NCBI GenBank assembly: GCA_930367205.1
Contig: OV884011.1
Span: forward strand, 138,049,437 to 138,113,436
Source: Acanthosoma haemorrhoidale
Lineage: Eukaryota > Arthropoda > Insecta > Hemiptera > Acanthosomatidae
Length of the DNA: 64,000 nt
Reading direction: 5' to 3'
The notes under the pieces were generated by a model that was given only the letters and a program-made list of their open reading frames with translations, had not been told where the DNA came from and did no database searches. Shown piece after piece: positions 48,757-60,053 of this stretch (positions are counted from its first letter, which is position 1; the number at the start of each line of letters is the position of its first letter). The position numbers and the translations under genes were made by a program.

Positions 48757-49900
48757 GTAACATATACGCCGGAGGAAGCAGAGTAGGTTACTTGGCAATA
48801 CACGCTGACCGGACCGGCCAGTATTTGGTTAAGCCGTCGATGCTCCAGCAGTGTGAATGTGTTTACTGATTGCTCCCTAAGCATATTACTATCCTCAGCC
48901 TACATTAGCGGTCTCTTGCACTAGCCGGCCAGCAGCTTAATGTAATATTAATGGAACCATGTAGTTAATACATTAATTAAATCGAGAGCGATTGAGGCAC
49001 GTATATTTTCCCATACCTTATTTTAAATATTTGAGTACATAGCAATTTGAAATTGCTAATATTTCTTACGAATTATCGCAGGCGGCTTGGACTGTGTGGG
49101 GGGTTTGATAGCTTCCATGCCATCAGCGTGGGTATTTGTCAGAACTTCGAAGCTGTTAGGTGTGAATCTTTTGTTTTTATTTTCAGACATCAGCTGCTGA
49201 AAAAATCTCATTGTTTATTATATAAATATTTATTATTATATAAATTATTTGTATTATTAATAAAAAATAGGTGCCTGCTGCCTGTCGGGAAGATTTGGAC
49301 TCGGCTAGGGAAACCGTGTTTACGCTATAGTCTACTATGAGTTCTTATCTATGATCCACGAGAAGCACGAGCAGATACTGGTCAATATGACTGACTTCTT
49401 TGTGTGTTATTTTTTTATCAGGTGAAATACGGGCGAATTTGTGATCGATGTAAACCACATTTTAGTGATTGAAATAAAGGAAGAAAATACCAAGACCAAG
49501 TAATTTATTAATCCTTTGACTAACTAATATTTCTAATCAATATTACTTTCGAAGTGATTCAGAATGTTTTACTCTTATAAAGCTAGCTAAAACAACTCTG
49601 ACTATCCTGTTTGATTATGTTTGTATATATCCTGGGAGACATCGCCCAAAGAGCCCTGCGCCACAATAATGTTGTTATATGTAATATAATTCCTGGCTAT
49701 AATGTATCAAAATATAGGATAATGTGCGTTTCCTATGAGTAAATTCCCCTCGGATCCCCTGTTATGTAATTTCGATGGAAATAGCGGTGCAATATTCAGC
49801 AAAAACATCTCTTTTTTAAACATTTTATAACAAACTCATTAGAATAAAAAATGAGAAACGTTAAAAAATCCATACACAACATGAAGTATGAAAACCATAT
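48757..49900. other. Spacer, GC-richer at 48757-48950
   Basis: After TGTAACATATACGCCGG a 200-base stretch is GC-richer and may be part of another element. An unrecognised 97-codon frame lies at 49047-49340. Confidence 0.35.
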
Positions 49901-49913
49901 CTAGGATTCCATG

Positions 49914-50147
49914 CTATAGTTTTACTAAATTGCAGGGACTGCCCAATTTTATAAAAATCAAATTATTAGATATGGGCTCATTCGAATTCCAGTAGGAGTT
50001 TAAGCTGATTTGTTTGATACTAGTAGAATTCGTTATATAATATTGCTGTATCTTGTCGTCATATAGGTTTTTAATAAAATTAATTTGTTTCTTGGTCTCC
50101 AGTTTTGACCAGTCAAGAGATGTTCCATCATAATCTCTCTTAAACAT
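49914..50147 (-). CDS. Unrecognised 77-residue ORF
   Basis: The frame starts MFKRDYDGTSLDWSKLETKK and has a fairly ordinary amino-acid mix for its first 50 residues. It runs away from the plus-strand frame at 50210 with 62 bases between the starts. No domain is recognised. It may be a chance frame. Confidence 0.15.
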   Translation of the reverse strand: MFKRDYDGTSLDWSKLETKKQINFIKNLYDDKIQQYYITNSTSIKQISLNSYWNSNEPISNNLIFIKLGSPCNLVKL

Positions 50148-50209
50148 TTATATCATTAATAACGATAAATCATTAATAGCCCCTATTAAATTAAAGTAAA
50201 TGAAGTTTC

Positions 50210-50680
50210 ATGATTGGAATCAATGACAACCCATTTTTAAAAAAAGTTCGTCATACTGTCCGATCATCAGAGAACGACAAGCGCTTATGCAAGTTTAAGT
50301 TGTACTACAAACGCCAAAACTTAGATTGGTTACAACATTCGTACTATCGAGTAATCGTATACTGCAAACAACTAGAGAAACAAATTAGGAAATTGGACAG
50401 CAATAAAACTGTTAGTTTTGTAGATTTCTGTTACTGTAATGTGATAGTTAGCATCATTATTTATACTACATTGGAGCAAAATGAATACTTACGTATAGTG
50501 AATGATTCTCTTCCAATTTCTTATTTTCCTACTTTATATCCTTTTGTCAAGATTTTATTTGTATGCAGTTACTTGTCGATAGACAAATGTTATAAAATAT
50601 TGTTCTTGTTGACTATTAAACGTTTTAGGGTTTTGGCTAGAGTTTTAGTGGATGGGAGCACCCCACACCCCCCAATTTAA
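50210..50680 (+). CDS. Unrecognised 156-residue ORF
   Basis: This is the longest open frame in the window not explained by a transposon. Residues 1-75 are basic and polar (MIGINDNPFLKKVRHTVRSS at the start, KQLEKQIRKLDSNKT in the middle); residues 80-145 are rich in Ile, Leu, Phe, Tyr and Cys, with hydrophobic runs that could be membrane segments. At the local base composition a frame this long is unusual but not impossible by chance. I do not recognise it and see no promoter. Confidence 0.25.
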   Translation: MIGINDNPFLKKVRHTVRSSENDKRLCKFKLYYKRQNLDWLQHSYYRVIVYCKQLEKQIRKLDSNKTVSFVDFCYCNVIVSIIIYTTLEQNEYLRIVNDSLPISYFPTLYPFVKILFVCSYLSIDKCYKILFLLTIKRFRVLARVLVDGSTPHPPI

Positions 50681-50689
50681 GTGGTATAC

Positions 50690-53000
50690 GCTTTTGTACC
50701 TTTAAGGATACACAGTTGTTTAGGGCACATTCAGGAATGTATATTTTTTTTCTTATTTTAGCTTGAGTAACTGGGAGGTAACTAGTCTGTCTACGTGGCT
50801 GATGGCAAATTTTGTCTGCCCACAAGTTTTTATTTGTATTTCACTACTAAGCTCTTCATAATAGCAGTTACATTGCGGAAAGCACAAGTGAAACTTGTAA
50901 AAACAAGAAAAATTTACGTAATTTTCTTAATGCCTTGACCTGAAACCAGAAATCAACCATACGATGTTGTGTACTTCTTAAATATTATCATCTATACATT
51001 GAGAGAGATAAAGAAGAAATCCCAAGCACTCTGGAGGACCACCAAACCAAAGTAATTTAATCTTAATTTTCATTCAAACGATTTTAAAGCATTTTTTTAT
51101 GTGGAACTTATAAATTAATTATGAATGCTACTTACGAAATTATGAATTAAGTTAATAACTTCAATATTAAAAAAATCTTACCGTGAGACTAAGTAGTAAC
51201 TGGAGGGTGATATCACTCGCTGGTAACAGATTAACGGCAATCTCCCCAGCGGTAAGTCCTCCTAATATAAAAAGTAAAGTTTCCGGCCAAGTTGAGCTGA
51301 CAGACGATGAATCAATAGAGTGTGAAAGTAAGAGGGGAAATGTGTCCTATATAGTTTTGACAAGAGCGCCGCCTTAGAGCCAGGAACGATTGCAGTTAAT
51401 CCATTAAGGGCTGTAAGTGGATCAAGTTCTCGACCCGGCCAGGCCAAATCGAGTTAGCCAGCTCCCGCGAATACCAGTCACTTACCACTTCCCTCTCCTC
51501 TTGGCCCTTCCTCACCTCCTCATTTCATTTCGGCCTCAATTCAAAATGTCTACACGTTTTCTCATATTTGACATGACACTCTTATAGACAGGGCATTGAA
51601 TACATTTGTTTTATGAAAACACCGAAGATGACTGTGAGTTAAGCCCGATTTATAATAGCGGTCAAGTCAGGTTAGATCAAGATAAGTCAGAGCAAAGCTA
51701 AAAATCGCTATGCACGTAATCCAACGAGAACATTCCAACAGCACGGTAGAGATGACTTATTTTAAATTTTCACCATAAATTGATTGACTGTCTATTGATT
51801 ATTATTCAAAACAATCGATGGTTTATGTGCTCACTTTTCAAGAGGTTCCTCCATTCCAATACCGAAACTCCCTCCCACCGATTCAGTTTCATAGCAATCT
51901 TTCGTAAGAAAAAGACTTAAAATATTCGGTGAATTCAATCTATTAGAAATAACGTCCTTTTGCCTATTTTACAAAAGATAAATATGCAGTTTCAATTTTA
52001 TTGATCCTATTTTTTACGGATTCACTTATACATGAAACCAAATATAGCAAATACGCTTATGTTGATGGTTTTAGTAGATGATAATGGTTCCAAGGACCAC
52101 AGGTGGCCAGCCAAATCATCTAGAAAACAAAGGACTCAAAACAAAGGCAACTAAATCAATTGAAAATACATAAAAATAGTAGTTGATGAAATCCCTCCGT
52201 CTCTCAAATCCCTTAGTCTGTATATTTTTTTTATGATTTCTCAGTTGATTCCAAACTAAATATGTGGTCTGTGGTGTTGTGTATTTCATAGTGGAGAATG
52301 CACTAAAGAAGTCAGATCGAGCCGCAACTGGTCAGCAATGGCTTAAAGGCTCGTATACACACGTCACTATCAAGGTTCATCTTGGGAGAATTGTCCAAAG
52401 TGATAAGCGTAGAATGCTTTTCATTTCTCTTTCATCCAAAGTTTATATCAAAGATAAACGATGAAACAAGTTGATCCACGAGTAATATTTGATGAAAGAG
52501 TCGTTCCTCGAACCAATGATTTATCCAGAATATAAGTTCAGTGAAAAGTAGCCAACGGATTTTGTTCACTCTCCACACGGTAATTCAAATCCTACAAAAG
52601 CGCAGCGTCGACTGAAGCTTCACTGAAGCGTAACTAAGACACTTTTTTTCAAAATAAACTACTTTTTCGAGGAGATATGCGAATTGGTTTTCATTCATTC
52701 TTAAATTATTCTGTACTCCTCAGGATTTTCTTCTACCCATTCTCCTAGTAGCGTTGACGAAGCTTTTTTTTTTTATTTGATAGCTCCTTTAAATGTACAG
52801 ATAATTATACAATTATATGTTCTCAGGCGAATCTATTCGCGATTGCTTCATTGTATTTCCTATAGCTTGGCTACATTTTATACAAGTTATAGTATACGAA
52901 ATAATAATAATCTGAAATGTACAAAGTATAATAATGTACATTGTACATGTTCTTGACCAAGCTCCCAGGCTTTCACTCGTTGATAAAGCGCCGCGGCGCT
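50690..53000. other. Spacer with scattered short frames
   Basis: A moderately GC-rich part at 51180-51530 has frames on both strands (51183-51377 plus, 51262-51447 minus) without recognised motifs. The rest is AT-rich. Confidence 0.4.
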
Positions 53001-53008
53001 CCTGTCTT

Positions 53009-53044
53009 TATTTAAATGAACTACTAGTATGAACGTTCAGCAGT
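53009..53044 (+). promoter_or_regulatory. Candidate core promoter: TATA box and initiator at correct spacing
   Basis: TATTTAAA (53009-53016) stands 30 bases before the A (53039) of TTCAGCAG, close to the arthropod initiator TCAGT. A GC-rich palindromic block GCGCCGCGGCGC lies just upstream (52988-52999). The spacing fits a start at 53039. It precedes the small frame at 53059. Confidence 0.35.
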
Positions 53045-53058
53045 AAAGTCCAGACAAC

Positions 53059-53169
53059 ATGGACGACGATCATCTTTTAATGAGTTCGGGATTTCAGTTA
53101 ATCGATGAAAATATTGTGTTTCATGTTATTAATCTACACCATGGACAGAGCGGGCTAAAACAAATTTAA
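53059..53169 (+). CDS. Candidate small ORF or first exon, 36 codons
   Basis: Twenty bases after the candidate start site, ACAACATGG opens a frame MDDDHLLMSSGFQLIDENIV that ends after 36 residues at TAA (53167-53169). Directly after the stop, CAAG|GTAAGC (GT at 53174) is a near-ideal 5' splice site, so this could be the first exon of a spliced gene whose upstream frame ends before the donor, or a non-coding first exon. No second exon was identified. The family is unknown. Confidence 0.25.
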   Translation: MDDDHLLMSSGFQLIDENIVFHVINLHHGQSGLKQI

Positions 53170-53179
53170 CAAGGTAAGC

Positions 53180-54470
53180 AGTGAGCCGTGGTCTTTTTGA
53201 TCTTGACCTGAACTTTACTTCATCTTATTATTATCATAATTAAAGCATTATGAAACACGGCATTGTTCAATAACAAATTAGCTATATCTGGATTCTAGTA
53301 ATTATTGATACTTATAATGTGTTTAAGTGGTGAGTACCAAAATATAAAACCTAATGTAAAGAACGCACCTCTACAACCACCCCTAGGAACGACTATTCTA
53401 AAACAGACACAGTAAATCAGGCTAATAACGCCTGATATTAAAATATTGTTTCATTTATGTTAATAAAAAGAAAATTATTTTAATTATTGAACTAATAATT
53501 AAAAAATATTTCATTAGTGGATCACGAAATGACTGTGGATAAAAACAAGCACCTGCAGACCTCTTTTAGGTTAGCTAGGGGTGGGAAAGTGAATATTTAA
53601 TTTTCTCCAAAGCTAATTCAGCGGACATAATTATTGCGTTTTATTTTTAGTAGTTATGCCAATAAATAGAAGGTTACTATATTTTTATATTTCCCTCGAC
53701 TATTTTTCGTATTTATTATTTTAACGAGGCCAACAGCAATGAAGAGAAGACAGAATTATTTTAGTAGTCTTTCAGCCACGACAATTTACAACGGTCGCCC
53801 TGACCAAGTACTCCTTTTTTGCGGTTCACCGCTAGTCAGTAGTTCTCACTTCTCACCTCCTTCTAAAGTGTTTAAAAAATAATGAGGGTGACATTTTATG
53901 AAGAAATACCTAATAGTCAAGATCAGGTCATGCCCAACCGACATATGATTCCCTTCCGTACGGGATTTATGGTTTAATATCCATGGATTAATATTTCGGG
54001 CCTACTTTATTAGCCTTTTGCCACTTTCCGGCAAACTTCAAAAAGTTTTGAAAACTGAGAAAGAAATTAAAGCTCATAAAATTCCCTACAATAATGGTGC
54101 TACTTATTATTTTTTTTGTATATTTATTTGTTTCCAAGAAAGCCTAACCTTTTATCCTCATTCGCTAAATAATTTATAATTTTCCTTAACAACAATGGCG
54201 AGAAAGCGTTGCATTTGTGAAAATTATGTAGTAAGTGATGAGTGATTCGGTTGTGAAAAAGGGATAAAAACGTTAATTAATGCCAAGGTGACAAGACGAG
54301 ATGGCCAAGATGGTAATTTTAGAAGTAAATAAACTCTTTTAGTAAATAGTAATTGCAGAAAACGCTACACAAGACCTCAAACTATTGCAAGTGACTTGAA
54401 TTAAGTTCAGCCCCAACAGCTGCTTTCGATATCACCTTCCACTCCAGGTTTGAGATTGTCACAAACTCAG
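53180..54470. other. AT-rich spacer
   Basis: Nothing recognised. Confidence 0.4.
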
Positions 54471-54474
54471 TACG

Positions 54475-55930
54475 ATTTTAAAGGTAACTGCTTATTTTGC
54501 GCTGAAACTATTTATAAAGAGTTTTAAGCAAAACCATACAAAAAAAACAACACCTCAGTGAGCGTCGAGATGTATTTGGAGCTCGATCCATTTAATTTAA
54601 CATTAGTTTCTAAAGCAATAGAGGAGATTTATGAACTCCTCATACAAAGATGACTCCCAATAATCTATAGGAGAATTGATGGAACAGGTTTCAGGTTAAA
54701 AGCCAACATCAGGCTACCGTTAAAACAAAAATGTTGCAAAAGTACCACAATCAAATAATCTTCAGCACCATTATTACTCTAAAAACAGTTGCATGTTTTC
54801 GGAATATTGGTGAAAAAAATCATGAAGTTCAGATGGATTCAATGGAGTTCTGATGGAAAATCATTCTTCAAGATGTCAGGATGAAAAATAAAAAAGAGCA
54901 GCTAAGAATAACTTGGACTGCTGCTGCCATCGCAGCAGCTTATAAAATGAACTTTTACTCACCAAGCATCACTTTCCTTAATGAGGCTGAGAAAATGGTC
55001 CCTTAGACCCTTAAAGTCTTCATGGAATCGCTGAAATCAAGTAAAAAACAAAGTTAACCCATGATGTCATCGGTGCTAGTTGTCCTCGAAGTTTTATATC
55101 TCCTCTTCTTCACAGTCTCTCTCTATTTTTACACAGAAAGTTTGTATCTAGAAATTTAGTGAATTTACTATCCTGAGCAAGTTACACCTGAAGGAATATT
55201 CTGCCAATACGTATTTGACACCTCGCATTCCAACGTTTCCACACTGTAAACACTTTTTACGTTTTAACACTTTCCGCAGCTTGGGCGTCATCGAGTATAT
55301 CACGGGCTCTTCCTCTTGCACAACAGTTGGCAAGCCGGGTGTCATTCTATGTAGATATTTGACAATGCTGGGGAAGCGAATTGATGTTGAGGATATAAAC
55401 GCGTTGAATCCAATGCCATCTAAAATATTTTCACCTAGCCTGCTAGATATATTTCGGATGTGTGGCAAATGGCTCTTATCTAGTAACATTCCAGACATGC
55501 CAAGAACTCCAGAGCGGAAGGGTTTTATGCGTCGAGTTTCATTTATTTATTTCATGCATCGGAACTCAGGGAATAATGATAGAAGTGTAGTAATCCCTTT
55601 ATCGTTATAGACGTTTATCAATTTACCACACAACGACTTTAACACCTTATAGACGGCTCTGAAATATCCCACCAAATATTTTTGACCACCACTTTACATA
55701 AAAAGTCGAGAAATTGTGGCATGCACTCCAGATGATCCTTTGCTAAGAACAGTGATAGTAAGTGATTCGTCGTTCATGGGAGTAATGGGCCACTCGATGT
55801 CAGGAAGTGGGCGAAGAGAGTGGGCGGGAAGAAAGTCATGTAACGCACTATTTTCGCACCTTATTCAGTCAAAACATTTTAGTCGCGCATGCTTTTAGCA
55901 GAGTTGTCAGAAGCCACTGCTTCTAAAAGT
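54475..55930 (+). pseudogene. Decayed copy of an uncharacterised invertebrate protein family
   Basis: Fragments in all three plus frames line up in the order of a large protein type that I recall as abundant and unnamed in arthropod and other invertebrate genomes. An N-terminal Cys pair NCLFCAET lies at about 54487. At 55054-55173 a 40-codon block holds GASCPRSFISPLLHSLSLFL, like the family's RPRSFISPL...GL...H motif. At 55215-55610 is a 131-codon frame. At 55716-55898 VIV...SFMGVMGHSMSGSG and KHFSRACF recall its GGFHxxMSFxGSIGxxMxGSG and GHAxSRAxRAH motifs. Many stops and shifts show it is dead. Motif matching is from memory; function is unknown. Confidence 0.5.
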
Positions 55931-55959
55931 TGCTACAGCTCAGACCATTCTGCTTCAAG

Positions 55960-58900
55960 CTGGCGTATAATCTGAAGAAAAGCAGGAGATCGATTTATAT
56001 GATGGGCAATATAGAGTAAATAAAAACCGAAAAATTAGTGTTAGTACTCAATCTCTTGGCCTCAGTTCAAATCACACTGCAAAATGAGTTTCACTGTTTA
56101 AAGAGGAGAAAAAAATTATTAGGGAACAAGAGAATATTTTCACAAGTTATCTAGAGTCCTTTAGTTGATATGGAAAAAAAATCAATATCGTCTGTCGATT
56201 TTCTCAGAAACAATTCAAGATACGAAAAAAACTGAATAAAACCATTATAGCAGGTAGTTTAATAAACTTTAATTTTTTACAAAACATTTTTATCTATGGC
56301 CTCTTTGTTCTCGAATTCTGCGCGATAAAACAAAACAGTCACCTATTGTGACGTAACAGCTCCCATAATAATGAAAATATGCCTCTTTTTTAGTTGTATT
56401 ATGGAAACTTTGTTCTAGGTATATCTAAGTTGTTGACAGATATTATTTATTATAACATTAATGAGACGCATTGCAGTGGTCAGCATGACTACCTCACGGC
56501 ATGCTAAATAGGAGTACGTAAGGGCGAAAATAAAAAACCAATAAATAAATTAACATGATTTTAATTTAAAAAAAAAAGAATGGAATACAGATTCATTAGT
56601 ATTATGTATTACTTACCTACATGTGTCTTAGAGGTAACATAGATTTGAATATTAGCTGCATTGTCATTCTATTTTATCCATACCTGAAAAGACAAAAAAT
56701 ATAAGAAAATATAATGCCAGGAATAAAATACTGGTTCGGGTTACGAACCGACGAGAATATAGTCTTTATAATAGCCTTGGGCCTCTTACCCGCAAAAAGG
56801 GGTGTGTGCAGACAACCCAAGGGCTATTTATTAGGAAACAAAACCACACACTACGAACCTGTCCGGTCTCTTATTTTTCCACTTGCTACCACGGGAATTT
56901 TTTATTTGGTAGGAGAGGTGGGGGTGAACGGAGTATATTTCATCAACATCAGTAGCAATTTTTTTAAGTTTCACGATAAATGCGAGAGGTGAAAAATTAG
57001 ACTAATTTTAGCGATGCCGTTTTTATATGTCATTTTTAACTATTTATATATTTTGTTTAAATTTAATCATTTAAATTGCACTTTCATTCCAAGTCTAAAA
57101 AAAGCTTTTTCTTCCATAAATAAAAAATATTAATCGATTTGAAATCTTATCGTTGATGTAAAAAAATATGAAAGGGTTTTTGAAAAAAAACCAAAAAATC
57201 TGAAATCATAAAGATATACTCCACGGAACCTTAAAGTATGCTGAGTATTTATTAATTGGATTACAATTAGGTACAAAAAATATGAAAAAATATTCAATGT
57301 AAAAAACAATGCGTTTTGGAAATAATTAAAAACAAAATTGTTCATATTGCGTTTAGGGATAGTTTAAACAGTTTTGGCTTAGTTCAATAATTTATCTATT
57401 TACAAGTTCATTTGTGATTAAAGGGGATTTCCAGAGATTACGATAGTTTCAAAAACGAAAATGTTTTATGTATATATGTATTTTAAAAATACATTGTATG
57501 ATATAATGATGTGAAAATATTGAGGCAGTAAAAAAAAAAGGCATGTTATATTATATGTAATTTATCAATTTTAAAACATACATGATAATGGATAGTATAA
57601 ATATTGGTAATATGATCATTTGTAAGCAGTATAGGTAAATTTGTCGACGTAACTATGAAACAAATATTACAGGATTACCAAATCATCTAAGTAGTGCACT
57701 GTTACATAGATTTTTCTTTATTTTTGTATTACAACTGGAACACTATGCCGTTTTTTTAAAAACAAAAACACTTTGATGTGAAAACATTCTATTCCTCCTC
57801 ACTAGTAAAACGAAGAGAACAATCTAAAGATCGCTTTATACTGGAATCCTTGAATAAACAAAGCTCTAAATAAAGTTACAGTCTCAGTCTGACCTAGTTA
57901 AGAAATTGATTCTTTTATGGTTTCTGACTGATGATCTTATCAGCTTGGCTTATAGAAACTAGAATATTAAAATATATCCTATTTTAAACTCAAATTATTT
58001 TTTTCGTTGTAACGCAGATCTTTTGAGAAAAAAATAGTAAGAGTATTTTTTTACAAGAGTTCAACTTAGTAAAATAAACGTAGACTTCATAAAATAAAAC
58101 CGGGCGTATATGAATTGAAATCATTGAGTACATTAATAAACATGTGAAATAACGGTATCCCCTTAGACGGGATCTTTTAGTCAAAGGTATACCGATGTTT
58201 ATAACTAACTCAAATTTTCAATCTGTTTTAAAAATATTTTGTTGTTTTTCTTTTAAATATAAAAGCGTATGTAGAACCTGTTTAAATAGAAAATTTTGTT
58301 GGAGAATTTGTAAGCCACTTTCTCAACATACACTTGAGTCACTAAAAGAATTGGCACGGTTAATCGAGAGGGCTAGTAGTACCATCACGAATGATTTAAC
58401 CTCTAGCTTTCTCTGCCAGACAACATCAATATTATAGTTATATTGATTATTTTCAAAAAAATTTAAATAATATCAATTTAAAATATAATTAATTAAAACA
58501 ATTAAAGTTTGTCAAGATAGATAATGCAAATTTATGCGTTTTCACTATATGTGATGTAACCCATTAATGAGCAAAGCTACGGTTGTCGTTTGTATTTTAT
58601 TTTATAAACGATATAGCCCAAATATTTCTATCAGTTAAAATAAATTTCCTAATAGTTATCGAAGTCGATTGAAATATCACATTGACGGTAAGTGTATTGG
58701 TATGTTTGTGTAAGCCAAAAAAACATCAACGGTTTCATGCTGTATAAAGCAGAAAGGAAACAAAAATTGTACCCCTTTCTACTGAAAAATTAAGAAGTAA
58801 AGAACAATGCAAAAGTAAAATTGTGAAATGTTCGCGTATTTTGAGCTATTAACAAAATAATTTAAATTTTTTAAATACTTCTTTTCGTTTTAGCTCACAT

Positions 58901-59131
58901 TCATGCTAACTAGTCACTGTGTGTAAATTTTATAAATACAAACATTGAAAAATACGTGGCTTCTCCTGACTAATATTTTGTTACTTTTTTTATTTATTTT
59001 TTCTGGAAGTTTTTGAAATAGTTTCGTTTGCTGTTTCCACCTTTATAACGATTCGTTTCTATAACAAGCCAAAGCTGTAAACATTGTGTCATGTGTAAAC
59101 ATCGCCGAAACTGATTAAATATATTCCAGAT
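55960..59131. other. AT-rich spacer
   Basis: Short frames only (56714-56992 plus, 57130-57345 and 57990-58184 minus, 58195-58437 plus). A segment at 56472-56515 (AGTGGTCAGCATGACTACCT) is faintly tRNA-like but not foldable as a tRNA by eye. Nothing else recognised. Confidence 0.45.
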
Positions 59132-59944
59132 GCATTTGTCGGGTTGCCACTAGGGGAGTGCCTAATCACCCTAGCCCTGGTGACAAGTGCGGATTGTTCG
59201 AGCTAATAACCTGGACAATTGTTCCAGGACGGCATTACTATCTGACTCCATTTTATGATAGGTATGTGCCCCGACAATGCACTATGTTCAAGAGAGGTAC
59301 AGAGGTTTCATAAAGAATAAGTCAAGTTTTCAGAGTTCAAGTGGAAGCGAAACAAGCATAGTTACAGGTCGCCAGAGAGTCTGCAAGGAGACTAAGAGAC
59401 GGATGAGGGACTAAGAGGCGGATGAGGAGAGACTGAGAGACTGACGGGGAGTATAAGAGACTGACTTCCAGGGCCAGTGGCCCTGGCGTAAAGCGTCACC
59501 GAGTAAAAGCGGATGAGGAGACTCAGAGGCTGATGAGGAGACTAGACTTACAGGGCCAAACGACCTGGTTTAAATATCGTTCCTGCTTCGGGGGGGGGGG
59601 GGGGAGAGCCTTGGCCGGAGTGAGAAAATGTGAACTGCTGACCGATTAGGTGACCCCTCGACCCCTAAAGGACTGTTTATGACTGTTTTATGGCTGCCAG
59701 ATGGTACCCCTGCACACCTGCGCCGCGGCACGTGACCGATAGAGATGCACTAGAAGGGTTGCTAAGTTTACGACTGTTTATGGCAGGTATGGGCAACCTT
59801 TGACATGTTATGGGCCAAACTTTAGTGTGCAAATACGTTCGCGGGCCGCGTTTAAAAGTAGTGCATTTTAAAGTAGTGTTCATAATTTTTAGCGATAGAT
59901 ATCAGTCAGCCATGAAATAATACGACAATGTTATTACAACACAA

Positions 59945-59950
59945 TTTATT
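59945..59950 (-). terminator. Poly(A) signal of the transposase gene
   Basis: AATAAA on the minus strand, about 105 bases after the stop codon at 60054 and still inside the transposon. Confidence 0.5.
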
Positions 59951-60053
59951 AAAATAACAAAATGAAATGAAAAAATAGGTACCTACAGCATTAAATTAAA
60001 TCGTTAAATTTAGAATTGTTACAAACTACGAAAGTTAAATAGCGACACCGAAA

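Noticed and set aside
59378..59560. Tandem GAGGAGACTNAGAG-like units as a possible CRISPR array or satellite
   Set aside because: Units are irregular, short and GA-rich, inside an LTR; no constant repeat and unique spacers.
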